Shown piece after piece: positions 8,080-17,730 of a DNA stretch of 64,000 bases. The DNA is from Rhodospirillales bacterium (GTDB taxonomy: Bacteria > Pseudomonadota > Alphaproteobacteria > Micavibrionales > Micavibrionaceae): contig JACKIP010000006.1 in the NCBI GenBank assembly GCA_020638395.1, positions 1 through 64,000 of the forward strand, in the 5' to 3' direction. The notes beneath the pieces were generated by a model. The model was not told where the DNA came from, ran no database searches, and saw only the letters and a program-made list of their open reading frames with translations. The translations under genes and the position numbers were made by a program. Numbering within the stretch: the stretch's first letter is position 1; every line of letters begins with the position of its first letter.

Positions 8080-9996
8080 ATGAGAAAAAATACCTCCCTT
8101 TTTTATAAGCCAAAACCAAAGGCGCTGCCGAAGCCAAAGCGCAAATGGGTGGTGTTGCCGTTTTTGTGGCGGGCGGTCAAATATACCTGTATGTCGATCG
8201 GGGCGGCGGTGTTGCTGTCGATTGTGATGGGATTTTTTATGACCGCGGCATTGATGAAAAAAGCCAATCTCGATCTGGCGCTGCCCGATCAGATGATTTT
8301 GTATTACAAGCTGGACGGGGAAATTGCCGAAGGCCCGGCGCAATCTGGGTTTGATGCCTTCGGACCGCATAAAACGACCCTGCGGGAAATGACCGAAGCT
8401 CTGGAGGCGGCAAAGTACGATCCGCGGGTGAAAGCCTTTTTGATGTCTGTCCGGCAAAGTCAACTGGCTGTGTCTCAGATACAGGAATTGCGGCAGGCGG
8501 TCGAGTCTTTCCGGAAAGACAGCGGTAAACCGGCTTATATTTACTCTCTTTCTTATGGAGAGAGCGGACAGGGACTATCCCTTTATTCGCTGGCGGCCGC
8601 ATTTGACGAGATCTGGCTTGCCCCGCTGGGGACGGTCTCGATTAACGGATTGAGGCTGGAGCAGCCCTATGCGCGGGGCCTGATGGACCGGCTGGGGGTC
8701 GAGCCGCAATTTTTCCAGCGTGAGGAATATAAAGGGTTGTTCGAAAGCGTCACACATCAGGAAATGAGCGACGCGACCCGTGAGTCTTTGCAAAGCCTGT
8801 CTGAAAGTCTGGTGAAGCAGTTTATCAAGGATATTCTGGAGGGGCGGCCTGAGTCGTTCAAGGGGCAGGTTTTGGGCCGTTTCATCAATCAGGGAATTTT
8901 TCTGGATACTGAGGCGAAAAAGCTCAAACTGGTTGACCGAGTAGAGTATGGCGATGTTCTGCTCGAAGAAGTCCAGAAGAAACTGGGAGGAAATCCAGAG
9001 GCGGAAACGCCGGCTCTGGTGCCTGTCGCGTCTTACGTTTCCCATCCGGAGGGGCCGTTCCGGCATGGACATGAACGGGGGACAGGCAAAGATGTCGCCG
9101 TGATCTACATTCAGGGACCGATTATGGTTCTGGCGGAAGGGCAGGAAGGCGGCGGCCTGATGGGGAAAACTTCGGAAAGTGCCGATACGATTGCGGGGAT
9201 GATCGTGGAAGCCGGTAAAAACGACACCGTCGGGGCTGTTGTGCTGCGGGTTGACAGCCCCGGCGGATCGCCGACTGCTTCCGAGCTTATTCGCCGTGCG
9301 GTGGTGCAGGTGCGAGGGATGGGCAAGCCTGTGATTGTGTCGATGGGGTCGATGGCGGCCAGTGGGGGCTATTGGGTCTCGGCGTCTGCGGATTATATTT
9401 TTGCTCTTCCCGGCACGTTGACCGGCTCGATTGGGGTTGCCGGCGGAAAGGTCAGTCTGCGGGATTTTTGGCAAAACATAGATGTGAGTTGGGATCATGT
9501 CGGGATTGGTCAGAATGCCGGAATGTATTCCATGAATACGCCTTTTTCCGACTCTGAACGGGAACGGATGAATGCCTCAATGGACCGGACTTATAATATG
9601 TTTTTGCAAATCGTAGCCGATGGCCGTCATATGACTTCTGAACAGGCCCGCAACGTTGCCAAGGGGCGTGTCTGGAGCGGAGCACAGGCCCTGGAAAACG
9701 GACTGGTTGATAAGCTGGGAGGGTTGAATGACGCGTTGGATTATGCTGCGGTACAGGCCGGGTACAAAAGCCGCAAAGATGTCAATATTATCATCCTGCC
9801 GGAAGCCAAAACACCTCTGGAAGAAATTCTGGAGTTGTTGCAGCAAAGTGCGTCTTTGCCGCTCTTCTTGCAGAAACAGGAGGCTTTGCTGGGTATGATG
9901 ACCGGTGGTCAGTCACGCCTGTTGCAGGGTGCGGCAGTGATGCAGCAACATCAGGGGCAGGTGATGGTATATGACTCTGTTGGAGATTTTAAATAA
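8080..9996 (+). CDS. sppA: signal peptide peptidase SppA, 67K type
   Basis: Membrane-bound serine protease that degrades cleaved signal peptides. The start at 8080 (TAGGA upstream) gives 638 aa; a longer frame from 8008 overlaps aroC and is rejected. One N-terminal transmembrane helix lies at about 36-58. Two tandem S49 domains form the long (E. coli-type) architecture. The catalytic lysine is K218 in REEYKG of the first domain, and the nucleophile S428 sits in SMAASGGYW of the second. The C-terminal EQARNVAKGRVWSGAQALENGLVDKLGG is the classic S49 ending. A hairpin with a T-run follows the stop. Confidence 0.95.
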   Translation: MRKNTSLFYKPKPKALPKPKRKWVVLPFLWRAVKYTCMSIGAAVLLSIVMGFFMTAALMKKANLDLALPDQMILYYKLDGEIAEGPAQSGFDAFGPHKTTLREMTEALEAAKYDPRVKAFLMSVRQSQLAVSQIQELRQAVESFRKDSGKPAYIYSLSYGESGQGLSLYSLAAAFDEIWLAPLGTVSINGLRLEQPYARGLMDRLGVEPQFFQREEYKGLFESVTHQEMSDATRESLQSLSESLVKQFIKDILEGRPESFKGQVLGRFINQGIFLDTEAKKLKLVDRVEYGDVLLEEVQKKLGGNPEAETPALVPVASYVSHPEGPFRHGHERGTGKDVAVIYIQGPIMVLAEGQEGGGLMGKTSESADTIAGMIVEAGKNDTVGAVVLRVDSPGGSPTASELIRRAVVQVRGMGKPVIVSMGSMAASGGYWVSASADYIFALPGTLTGSIGVAGGKVSLRDFWQNIDVSWDHVGIGQNAGMYSMNTPFSDSERERMNASMDRTYNMFLQIVADGRHMTSEQARNVAKGRVWSGAQALENGLVDKLGGLNDALDYAAVQAGYKSRKDVNIIILPEAKTPLEEILELLQQSASLPLFLQKQEALLGMMTGGQSRLLQGAAVMQQHQGQVMVYDSVGDFK

Positions 9997-10000
9997 GTTT

Positions 10001-10040
10001 CAGGACATACACTGAACGGTTTAGTCCTGCTTATTTTTTT
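10001..10040 (+). terminator. probable Rho-independent terminator after sppA
   Basis: CAGGAC at 10001-10006 pairs with GTCCTG at 10024-10029, followed by CTTATTTTTTT. The stem is only six pairs with a 17-nt loop, so strength is uncertain. It runs into the stop of the convergent HAD gene. Confidence 0.4.
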
Positions 10041-10759
10041 GCCGGGAATTTTCTCATCAGGCGCAGCAAATCCTCATAACTCATCAGGCGTTGCTCTGGT
10101 TTTAACTTGCCATCAATGAAGGCCTGCAGGGTCGCGTTCGGGCCGTAGGCAAACGGAATGACCGGGCAGGGCAGGAATTTATCCGCCGCCAGGGCTGCCT
10201 GTATATCTTTCCAGCGATCTCCGATATACCAGATCACATCACGGGCGCTGGGCTGGGTTCCCAGCTTATGTGCCACACGCAGCAAAGCTTCCGGATGCGG
10301 TTTGCCCCGTTCAATATCTTCGCGAAAGACGGTGGCGGTAAAATATTTATCCAGATCAAACTTTGTTAAAATATCGTGTCCATAGCCTTTTCCCAAGCCG
10401 TTACTGGCAATTCCCATGGGAATGTGCCGGGATTGGAAGACCTCCAGAACTTCATATATCAGAGGGCAGGGCTCGACGATCTGTTCGACATCCTTGCGGC
10501 GCAGAAAGTGAATGGCGCGCTGTACAAGCAGGCGCTGTTTTTTTCGCTCGCCTCGATTGACGACGCCGGTAAAGGGATCTTTGGTGCGGAATCCGCTGAT
10601 TTTGGTGATAAACGTCCCGATTTTATAGGAGACGTCATCCAGAAATTCCAGCAGATTAAGGACCCACGGCTGGATATGGCGGACGGTGGTGCCATCCATA
10701 TCAAATATGACGATTGTAGGGGGTTTCAGAGTCATCTTCTTTGTTTGTAATGGGTCCAT
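10031..10759 (-). CDS. HAD-family hydrolase (phosphatase)
   Basis: A haloacid-dehalogenase phosphatase. Numbering from the ATG at 10759: motif I is FDMDGTTV (D20, D22), the lysine motif is ERGKPHPEALL, and motif IV is WYIGDRWKDIQAA; a four-helix cap separates the motifs. The frame remains open to 10909, but its upstream part runs into the repeat at 10849-10941, so a start at 10759 or 10735 is more likely; neither has a strong ribosome site. The product resembles phosphoglycolate phosphatase-like HADs. Substrate not deducible. It is not tightly linked to neighbours. Confidence 0.8.
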   Translation of the reverse strand: MDPLQTKKMTLKPPTIVIFDMDGTTVRHIQPWVLNLLEFLDDVSYKIGTFITKISGFRTKDPFTGVVNRGERKKQRLLVQRAIHFLRRKDVEQIVEPCPLIYEVLEVFQSRHIPMGIASNGLGKGYGHDILTKFDLDKYFTATVFREDIERGKPHPEALLRVAHKLGTQPSARDVIWYIGDRWKDIQAALAADKFLPCPVIPFAYGPNATLQAFIDGKLKPEQRLMSYEDLLRLMRKFPAKK

Positions 10760-10848
10760 GGCAAATTGTCGAGCAGGATATGTCGTGGGTCCAGATAAGA
10801 ATCGGAGTTTGTCGCAGAGGGCAGGGTGCGCAGATGATAGCTCCCCAC

Positions 10849-10941
10849 CGTCATCACACGTTTTTGCAGAGCAAAATACGTGTGATCCATATCTGAGTGT
10901 GGATGACACGTATTCCCCTAACGGTGAAACGTGTCATGACG
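10849..10941. repeat. 93-bp CGTCATCACACG palindromic element, copy 1
   Basis: Begins CGTCATCACACGTTTTTGC and ends GAAACGTGTCATGACG, so its ends are inverted repeats of about 15 bp. The interior carries GCAAAATACGTGTGATCCAT and a second inverted half. Copy 3 at 25875-25967 has exactly the same 93-bp length; copy 2 at 17555-17637 is 83 bp. It lies between the HAD gene and maeB. No coding function. Confidence 0.85.
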
Positions 10942-10973
10942 GAGATTTTATACGGCATGAGCGATAAGAGTCC

Positions 10974-13322
10974 TCAGCTGTGCGCAGAAGCTTTCTCGCC
11001 GTGAAGTGGGGCAAGGTCCTGTGTCGCCGAGGGTGCCGCTCCGACGGTATCATTGTCATAAACCTGCGCGCCGACACAGGCCAATGCGGTAATGTTAACA
11101 ATACTGCGGGCGGTTGCGGCATAGGTTAGAATATGCGCCGGGCGGGACAGACCCAGCAGAATAGGACCGATGCTAATGCCCTCTGCCATGATTTTCAGCA
11201 TGTTAAAAGAAATATTGGCGGCTTCGATATTTGGCATAACCAGAAGATTCGCAATGCCGGTCAGGGTCGTATGAGGCATAATCTCCCGGCGGATTTCTTC
11301 GTTCAGGGCGCAGTCGGCATGCATTTCCCCGTCCATTTCCAGATCCGGAGCCATCTCCCGCAGTTGTGCGACGACCTGACGCATTTTTTCGGCGGAGCCT
11401 TTATGAACGCCAAAGTTGGAGTGCGACAGGATCGCAACCTTGGGGGTAATGCCGAACCGTTTCATTTCCTCCGCCGCCAGCAGGGTTGTGTTGCAAATCT
11501 GGTTGGAGGTCGGATCAGCGGTGACCTGCGTATCGGTAATGAAAAACGTGCCTTTTTCAGTGCTGAGAATTCCCAGCGCGGCGGGTGTTTCAACCCCTTC
11601 TTTCAGACTGATTACATTTAGGATATTTTTCAAGTGGTATTTATATTGCCCAACTGTGCCGCAAACCAGCCCGTCGGCCTGATTTTTGTGGACCATCAGC
11701 GCGGCAATCACGGTTGCGTTGGAGCGGACAACCGTGCGTGCAACAGCCGGGGGAACGCCGCGGCGTTGCATAAGTTGATGGTATGTTTCCCAGTAATCAC
11801 GGTAGCGTGGGTCGTCTTCGGGATCGACCAGATCAAAATCCTGTCCAGTAACAAGCCGCAGACGCAGCTTCTTGATGCGGGTTTCCACGACCTTTTTCCG
11901 TCCGATCAGGATAGGGAAAGCCAGATTCTCATCAACGACAATCTGCACGGCCCGCAGGACGCGCTCTTCCTCTCCCTCTGCATAAACAATCTTTTTCGGG
12001 TTTTGCCGGGCGCGCTCGAAGATAGGCTGCATCACCTGATTGGTTTTATAGAAATACTGCGTCAGTTTTTGCTTATATGCTTCAAAATCCTGTATGGGGC
12101 GGGTTGCAACGCCGCTTTCCATGGCTGCCTTGGCAACGGCAATGGGCAAATTAATAATCAGGCGTGGGTCAAATGGTTTCGGAATTAGGTATTCCGGGCC
12201 AAATTCCAGATTTTCATTCACATAAACAGAGGCAACTTCAGCCGGAGCTTCCTTGCGGGCAAGATCGGCAATCGCGTCAACGCAGGCAAGTTTCATTTCC
12301 TCATTGATTTTGGTCGCGCCGACATCCAGAGCTCCGCGGAAAATAAAAGGGAAGCACAGGACGTTATTAACCTGATTGGGATAATCGGAGCGGCCGGTAC
12401 AAACAACGCAATCAGCTTTGGCGGCTTTGGCAACTTCCGGCAGAACTTCGGGGGTCGGGTTGGCAAGAGCCATAATCAGAGGTGCGTCTGCCATGCTGGC
12501 CACCATTGATTCGTCCAGCATGTTCGGACCGGACAGACCGAGGAAAATATCCGCACCTTTCAGGGCATCTTTCAGCTCCCGCAGATCTGTTTTTATGGCA
12601 AATTTTTGTTTGTAAGGGTCCATCCCCTCATTTCGTCCATCGTAAACAACCCCTTTGCGGTCGCAGACGATAATATTCTCACGAGGCAGTCCGGCTTCAA
12701 CAATTAAATTCAAGCAGGCAATTGACGCTGCTCCGGCCCCGTTAGCGACCAGACGGATTTTTTTAATGTCGCGCCCTGACCAGAAAATCCAGTTCTTCAG
12801 GGCCGCCGTCACAATAATCGCGGTGCCGTGCTGATCGTCATGGAACACGGGAATATTCATGCGTTCCCGCAGTTTTTCCTCGATATAAAAACATTCCGGA
12901 GCTTTAATGTCTTCGAGGTTGATCCCACCAAAGGACGGCTCCAGACGGGCCACCGCCTCGATAAACGCATCAGGGTCTTTTTCATCCACTTCGAGATCAA
13001 AGCAGTCCACATCGGCAAATTTTTTGAACAGGGCGGCTTTTCCTTCCATAACCGGTTTTGAGGCCAGCGCGCCAATATCTCCCAGCCCCAGCACCGCGGT
13101 TCCATTGGAGATTACGGCAACCATATTGCCGCGGGAGGTGTAATCAAGCGCTTTGGACGGGTCTTTTTCAATTTCCAGACAAGGGGCGGCCACGCCGGGC
13201 GAATATGCCAGAGCCAGATCCCGCTGTGTCGCCATCGGGGTGGTGACTTTCACGGAAATTTTTCCGGGAGTCGGGAATTTATGGTAGTTCAAAGCACTTT
13301 GTTCAAGGGTTTCGCGGGCCAT
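10974..13322 (-). CDS. maeB: NADP-dependent malic enzyme with phosphotransacetylase domain
   Basis: Oxidatively decarboxylates malate to pyruvate, supplying NADPH. The 782-aa protein has the malic domain first ([23 protein letters not shown], then [24 protein letters not shown] and [19 protein letters not shown]), then an NAD(P)-binding Rossmann fold ([16 protein letters not shown]). From about residue 430 to the end it has a phosphate acetyltransferase-like domain ([34 protein letters not shown]). This fusion is the usual large bacterial form, where the C-terminal domain generally acts in acetyl-CoA sensing rather than catalysis. ATG at 13322 with an AGGATC-type site upstream. Divergent from the tRNA-Leu gene. 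Confidence 0.97.
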   Translation of the reverse strand: MARETLEQSALNYHKFPTPGKISVKVTTPMATQRDLALAYSPGVAAPCLEIEKDPSKALDYTSRGNMVAVISNGTAVLGLGDIGALASKPVMEGKAALFKKFADVDCFDLEVDEKDPDAFIEAVARLEPSFGGINLEDIKAPECFYIEEKLRERMNIPVFHDDQHGTAIIVTAALKNWIFWSGRDIKKIRLVANGAGAASIACLNLIVEAGLPRENIIVCDRKGVVYDGRNEGMDPYKQKFAIKTDLRELKDALKGADIFLGLSGPNMLDESMVASMADAPLIMALANPTPEVLPEVAKAAKADCVVCTGRSDYPNQVNNVLCFPFIFRGALDVGATKINEEMKLACVDAIADLARKEAPAEVASVYVNENLEFGPEYLIPKPFDPRLIINLPIAVAKAAMESGVATRPIQDFEAYKQKLTQYFYKTNQVMQPIFERARQNPKKIVYAEGEEERVLRAVQIVVDENLAFPILIGRKKVVETRIKKLRLRLVTGQDFDLVDPEDDPRYRDYWETYHQLMQRRGVPPAVARTVVRSNATVIAALMVHKNQADGLVCGTVGQYKYHLKNILNVISLKEGVETPAALGILSTEKGTFFITDTQVTADPTSNQICNTTLLAAEEMKRFGITPKVAILSHSNFGVHKGSAEKMRQVVAQLREMAPDLEMDGEMHADCALNEEIRREIMPHTTLTGIANLLVMPNIEAANISFNMLKIMAEGISIGPILLGLSRPAHILTYAATARSIVNITALACVGAQVYDNDTVGAAPSATQDLAPLHGEKASAHS

Positions 13323-13488
13323 GGAGGATCTTGTTTCTCTTTGAGGTGATTATTTGTTGCAAATTTCTATTATCAGGATGTAGCAAACGCGCAGCATTTT
13401 CACAAGCGGATGATGTTTTGCGCTGCGGTATAGTCCCCCGGATTGTTTCTGTCTGCGGAGGATGTGCTGCGGGTATGAATTTTAGACC

Positions 13489-13517
13489 TTGAAGAAATCA
13501 TTTCTCTCTGATAAATA
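13489..13517 (+). promoter_or_regulatory. promoter of tRNA-Leu
   Basis: TTGAAG at 13489-13494, a 17-bp spacer, then TAAATA at 13512-13517. This is a near-consensus sigma-70 pair placed 18 bp before the first base of the mature tRNA. Confidence 0.55.
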
Positions 13518-13534
13518 CGTCTTACCCTTGATGT

Positions 13535-13622
13535 GCGGCCGTGGCGGAATTGGTAGACGCGCAGCGTTGAGGTCGCTGTGGGAGATAATCCCGTGGAGGT
13601 TCAAGTCCTCTCGGCCGCACCA
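13535..13622 (+). tRNA. tRNA-Leu (GAG)
   Basis: Complete cloverleaf. The acceptor stem GCGGCCG pairs with CGGCCGC; the D-arm contains AATTGGTAGACGC; the anticodon stem CAGCG/CGCTG encloses loop TTGAGGT with anticodon GAG, reading CUC and CUU. A long variable arm (GGGAGATAATCCC) and T-loop TTCAAGT are present. Class II structure is as expected for leucine. The 3' CCA is encoded at 13620-13622. Confidence 0.97.
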
Positions 13623-13679
13623 TATCGTAAACCATATGTAAGATGGGTGACAAAAGCGTCGCAGCTTTGCTTTTTTCTC

Positions 13680-14321
13680 ATGGAATGGATTCTTTCAAAA
13701 CACCCTGTCGCTTATCCTGTTGCACTTGAGGCCATGGAAAAGCGGGTTGGCGACATTCACGCCGGATGCGGCAATGAAGGGGTCTGGCTTCTGGAACATC
13801 CGGCGCTTTATACGGCGGGAACCTCCGCGAAAGCCGAGGATTTGCTTGACCCGCGATTTCCGGTATATGAAACCGGGCGCGGCGGGGAATATACGTATCA
13901 TGGTCCCGGACAAAGAGTGGCTTATGTGATGCTGGACCTCAAGCAACGTCAAAAAACTCCGGATATCAAGAAATACATCGGGCAACTGGAGGAATGGATT
14001 ATTCGTGCTCTGGCTGATTTTGATATTCAGGGCGAGCGCAGAAGCGGGCGGGTGGGGATCTGGCTGGCGGCAACCCACACCCGACCAGAGCGTAAAATCG
14101 CAGCAATCGGGGTGCGCATCCGGCACTGGGTCACCTATCATGGAATAGCGGTTAATCTGGACCCGGATTTATCTCATTTCAGCGGGATTGTTCCCTGCGG
14201 TATTTCAGAGTATGGCGTAACCTCTATTGCCCGGGAATTAGATCGTGATGTGCCGATGTCTGCGCTCGATCAGGCATTGCAGCAGAACTGGGGGCCGGTG
14301 TTCGGCAGCGATTCCGCATAA
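13680..14321 (+). CDS. lipB: octanoyl-[acyl carrier protein] transferase LipB
   Basis: Transfers octanoate from acyl-carrier protein to lipoyl domains, the first step of lipoate synthesis. The 213-aa product has the family motifs [42 protein letters not shown]-type [29 protein letters not shown] and [10 protein letters not shown], which contains the catalytic cysteine. Start ATG at 13680 lacks an obvious ribosome site; an in-frame GTG at 13647 is an alternative. The last 98 bp overlap the 3' end of the convergent amidohydrolase gene. Confidence 0.95.
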   Translation: MEWILSKHPVAYPVALEAMEKRVGDIHAGCGNEGVWLLEHPALYTAGTSAKAEDLLDPRFPVYETGRGGEYTYHGPGQRVAYVMLDLKQRQKTPDIKKYIGQLEEWIIRALADFDIQGERRSGRVGIWLAATHTRPERKIAAIGVRIRHWVTYHGIAVNLDPDLSHFSGIVPCGISEYGVTSIARELDRDVPMSALDQALQQNWGPVFGSDSA

Positions 14322-15198
14322 AATCGCCCAGTTCAGCGGTCAGGCGGGACAGGGCTTGCTGAATACTCTCGAATCCCTCATGCGGCTGGCAAGTGTCACA
14401 ATCCATATAGGCTTCACGGACAATTTCAATTTGCAGGCTGTGCCGGCCTTCCTGCGGGTGTCCGTGGCGTTTGACCAGTTCCTGTCCTTTCAGAATATGA
14501 TTCCTTGCGACACGAAATCCCATGCTTTCCAGAGAGGCGATGATAAAATCCGTGATGGCGGGATCGGCCGTTGTCTCATCCGCAGTCCCAATAAAAAAGG
14601 TATGGCCCTTCAGGTCGTTCTGTTCCCGCATGCAGGATAAAGGAAAGGAGTGGCAGGAGATATGAACGCTTTCGCCGAATATTGAAATATTTTTGTCAAT
14701 CATCTTTTCCAGCTGTGCATGATACGGGTACCAGTAACGATCCAGCCGCGCCAGAATTTCATTTTCGGTCGGGGCGTCGTCAATAATGCGGATGTTGTCA
14801 CACCCAAAATAAGCCCGGGTGCGTACCAGCCCCAGCCCTACTTCGGCATAAAAATCATCCGTGGCGGGGGTAATCTGCGTTAAAGACCCTGAAATATGGT
14901 CCGGATGGACGCTGTTCGGGGCGCGGTTCAGGTCGATGTAACTGCGGGCGGTGGTTGCTTCCAAAACTGGGATTCCGTGCCGTGGCAGAGATCGGATGAT
15001 CCGGTCAACATGCAGATCGGCCTGCCGCAGGGCGTGGATCATATCACAGGCCAGTCGGAAGTGTTCGCACGTTGTGAGGGTGTCCGGAAAATAGAGGCTG
15101 TGGTGCGGGCTTTCAAGAATGACCGGCGCGACCAGATTTCCTGGCTTGTGGTGTATATAAGCCGGTGTGATAACGGTACTGAACACTCCCTGATGCAT
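14224..15198 (-). CDS. N-formylglutamate amidohydrolase family protein, copy 1
   Basis: 324-aa protein of the HutG-like zinc hydrolase family. Recognisable blocks are [42 protein letters not shown] and [24 protein letters not shown]; these match the order seen in copy 2 downstream. The His/Glu residues of the metal site appear to be in place. The family cleaves N-formylglutamate or related N-acyl amino acids, but no histidine-degradation genes are here. The C-terminal 33 residues are encoded in the overlap with lipB and look unconserved. AGGG-like ribosome site upstream of 15198. Confidence 0.85.
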   Translation of the reverse strand: MHQGVFSTVITPAYIHHKPGNLVAPVILESPHHSLYFPDTLTTCEHFRLACDMIHALRQADLHVDRIIRSLPRHGIPVLEATTARSYIDLNRAPNSVHPDHISGSLTQITPATDDFYAEVGLGLVRTRAYFGCDNIRIIDDAPTENEILARLDRYWYPYHAQLEKMIDKNISIFGESVHISCHSFPLSCMREQNDLKGHTFFIGTADETTADPAITDFIIASLESMGFRVARNHILKGQELVKRHGHPQEGRHSLQIEIVREAYMDCDTCQPHEGFESIQQALSRLTAELGDFMRNRCRTPAPSSAAMPDRAQTSAHHDLIPGQ

Positions 15199-15314
15199 GT
15201 CGCCCTGTCTTTTTTTATGTACTCTATGGTCATTTCGTATAACTTTAAGAAAAATTCCTAAAGTGTCATTTTTACTTCAAATGACCGTAGTTCCCTCTGT
15301 AAAGGTTTCTATAC

Positions 15315-16190
15315 CTAATCGGCGGCCTTTAAGACAAGTTCTTTTTCAATAAAATGTGCGGCAAAGAAGCAGAGCTGCGCCAGATGGTCCTTGAGAACGG
15401 AAAAATTGGGAAGAATTTCATGCGTAATTTCATCCCAATACAGGTTTTTGTTGATCTCGATTTGCAGTGCGTTTCGCCCTATGGCGGGGTGACCGTAGCG
15501 CCGGATCAGCTCCACCCCTTTATAAGGGTCGTTGAGTGCAACCCGGTATCCAAGATGTTCCAGAAAGCCTTTCAGTGCATGCACAAAATCACGGCGGCAG
15601 GTCGTCCCGTGGCGGTCTCCCAGAACAAAATCAACCGGGTGTCCGTCCTGGGAATGAGCTGATGCGGCGGGCATGGAATGCATATCCAGATACCAGACCT
15701 GCCCGAAATGGTAATACAGGCGGTCCAGTTGCTGCTGCAAGGTCGTGTGATAGGGAATATAGCAGGACTGCAGGCGGTGGTGGATTTCCTCCAGAGTCAG
15801 ATAGCGGTCATAAACCGCAATTCCCGGACGCACCAGACGCCGCACCAGTCCGTATCCGGCATGAGAGCGCAGGGACGGGTTTAAAGGTTGGGCCGGAGGA
15901 TGTTGCAGCAATTGTTCGTCAATATCATCCGGGGCGCGGTTGACGTCGATATAGCTGCGGGGAAATTCACATTGCAGATAGGTCGCCCCGCACTGAGGGG
16001 CATTTTGCAGTAACAGATCAAGGCCGTTATCTTCGGCGCTGTGCAGAGTATGCAGATCGCAGCAAAACTCGAAATCCTCCGGATACACGCGCCCACTATG
16101 CGGGGAGTCAATGAGCAGGGGGATTTGCGGCAAAGAAACAGGCGTCAAAAGAGTACAAATTCCCGCAATTTCTGTCTTGTGAACTTCCAT
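15315..16190 (-). CDS. N-formylglutamate amidohydrolase family protein, copy 2
   Basis: 291 aa from the ATG at 16190, chosen because TAAGAG precedes it; the frame is open to 16217. Blocks in order are LLIDSPHSGRVYPEDFEF, PRSYIDVNRAPDDID, VWYLDMHSMPA and RRYGHPAIGRNALQIEINKNLYWDE, i.e. a complete set of family motifs, better preserved than in copy 1. It lies on the same strand upstream of copy 1 with a 116-bp gap. Divergent from serS (49 bp), so both may share a control region. Substrate unknown. Confidence 0.88.
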   Translation of the reverse strand: MEVHKTEIAGICTLLTPVSLPQIPLLIDSPHSGRVYPEDFEFCCDLHTLHSAEDNGLDLLLQNAPQCGATYLQCEFPRSYIDVNRAPDDIDEQLLQHPPAQPLNPSLRSHAGYGLVRRLVRPGIAVYDRYLTLEEIHHRLQSCYIPYHTTLQQQLDRLYYHFGQVWYLDMHSMPAASAHSQDGHPVDFVLGDRHGTTCRRDFVHALKGFLEHLGYRVALNDPYKGVELIRRYGHPAIGRNALQIEINKNLYWDEITHEILPNFSVLKDHLAQLCFFAAHFIEKELVLKAAD

Positions 16191-16239
16191 GACTCTTACT
16201 ATTGTGCATTTAAACATTGAAAAGCAAGAAGGAATATAA

Positions 16240-17511
16240 ATGTTCGATTTACGCGCAATACGTCAAACCCCGGAAGTATTTGACCAGAACTGGGCACGGC
16301 GGGGATTGTCGCCACAAACTCCGGAAATTCTGGGGTTGGATGAGAAAAACCGCGCCCTGAAAACCGAATTGCAGGAACTTCTGGCTGAGCGGAACGAAAA
16401 GTCCAAAGAAATCGGCCAGATTAAATCCTCCGGGGGCAATGCCGATGATTTGATGGCAGAGGTCGCGTCGATCAAGGACCGGATTGCTATTCTGGAAGAG
16501 CAGGGGCGCGATGCCGAAGACGCCTTGAAATCAAAACTTTCCAGCATTCCCAATCAGCTGGCAGGGGACGTGCCGAATGGTCCGGATGAAAGCCATAATG
16601 TTGAGGTGCGCCGCCACGGCACGCCAAAAACCTTGAACTCTGCCCCGAAAGATCACGTCGATATCGGGGAGGCGCTGGGTATGATGGATTTTGCAACGGC
16701 TGCGAAAATGTCTGGCTCCCGCTTTGTGGTGCTGAATGCCGGGCTGGCCCGGCTGGAACGCGCTCTGGCCCAGTTTTTTCTGGATACGCATACAATGGAG
16801 CACGGATATACCGAGGTTTCCCCTCCGCTTCTGGTGCGGGATAATGCGTTGTACGGCACGGGACAATTGCCGAAATTCAAGGAGGATCTGTTCCAGACAA
16901 CGGATGGGCGCTGGCTTATTCCTACCTCCGAAGTCTCTTTGACCAATATTGTCGCGGAAAGTATTGTGGAGGAGGAAGAGCTTCCTTTACGCCTGACCGC
17001 GTTTACGCCCTGTTTCCGTTCTGAAGCGGGCAGTGCGGGGAAAGATACCCGTGGCATGATCCGCATGCACCAGTTCTACAAAGTCGAGATGGTGAGCATC
17101 ACGCCGCCGGATCAATCGGTCGCAGAGCATGATCGCATGACGGAGTGTGCAGAGAATATTCTGAAAAAGCTGGAGCTGCCCTTCCGGACGATTGTGCTTT
17201 GTAGCGGCGATACCGGGTTTGGGGCGCAAAAAACCTATGATCTGGAAGTATGGATTCCGTCGCAGGAGACGTACCGCGAAATTTCCAGTTGTTCGAATTG
17301 CGGAGACTTTCAGGCGCGGCGGATGAATGCCCGTTGCCGGACGAAAGGCGAAAAAGACAATAAATTTGTCCATACTCTCAATGGCTCCGGCTTGGCGGTG
17401 GGACGCGCCCTGGTTGCGGTCATGGAAAATTACTATGATCCGGCTGATGGTGGTATTTTCGTTCCGGATGTTCTGAAACCCTATATGGGCGGACTTGAAA
17501 AGATTCTGTGA
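16240..17511 (+). CDS. serS: seryl-tRNA synthetase
   Basis: Class II aminoacyl-tRNA synthetase, 423 aa. The N-terminal coiled-coil arm (about 25-105, Lys/Glu-rich) contacts the tRNA-Ser long arm. Catalytic motif 2 is [21 protein letters not shown], and motif 3 is [19 protein letters not shown]. The serine-binding region TSEVSLTN and the C-terminal [12 protein letters not shown] are intact. Normal length. A bidirectional terminator lies downstream at about 17690-17714. Confidence 0.98.
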   Translation: MFDLRAIRQTPEVFDQNWARRGLSPQTPEILGLDEKNRALKTELQELLAERNEKSKEIGQIKSSGGNADDLMAEVASIKDRIAILEEQGRDAEDALKSKLSSIPNQLAGDVPNGPDESHNVEVRRHGTPKTLNSAPKDHVDIGEALGMMDFATAAKMSGSRFVVLNAGLARLERALAQFFLDTHTMEHGYTEVSPPLLVRDNALYGTGQLPKFKEDLFQTTDGRWLIPTSEVSLTNIVAESIVEEEELPLRLTAFTPCFRSEAGSAGKDTRGMIRMHQFYKVEMVSITPPDQSVAEHDRMTECAENILKKLELPFRTIVLCSGDTGFGAQKTYDLEVWIPSQETYREISSCSNCGDFQARRMNARCRTKGEKDNKFVHTLNGSGLAVGRALVAVMENYYDPADGGIFVPDVLKPYMGGLEKIL

Positions 17512-17554
17512 GGGGGCGTTCGTGCTGTATAAAATGATCATGAACCCAAAACTT

Positions 17555-17637
17555 CGTCATTACACGTTTTGCCGTTAGGCGAATACGTGTAATCCAAGGC
17601 CAGACATGGATCACACGCCCGCTGGCGTGTGATGACG
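17555..17637. repeat. CGTCATTACACG palindromic element, copy 2 (83 bp)
   Basis: Starts CGTCATTACACGTTTTGCC and ends GGCGTGTGATGACG; the terminal 12 bp are inverted repeats of each other. The inner part shares AATACGTGTAATCCA and ATGGATCACACG with the 93-bp copies at 10849 and 25875. It fills the gap after serS. Confidence 0.8.
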
Positions 17638-17687
17638 GAGCAGTGTAGACATCCTGTCATTAGACAGCTCTGTCCGTATGGCGGCAT

Positions 17688-17714
17688 AAAAAATCCCCCG
17701 GGCGGGGGATTTTG
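17688..17714. terminator. bidirectional terminator between serS and trcR
   Basis: AAATCCCCC at 17691-17699 and GGGGGATTT at 17704-17712 form a nine-pair stem with a GGGC loop, flanked by A-run and T-run on each side. It can end transcripts from both convergent genes. Confidence 0.85.
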
Positions 17715-17730
17715 GATTAACTACTTTGGA

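Noticed and set aside
8575..9498. 307-codon minus-strand frame opposite sppA
   Set aside because: Antisense to a clear sppA; composition dominated by His/Arg/Pro.
10735..10909. Longer N-terminus for the HAD phosphatase
   Set aside because: The extension is encoded largely inside the 93-bp repeat at 10849-10941 and precedes motif I by far more than usual.
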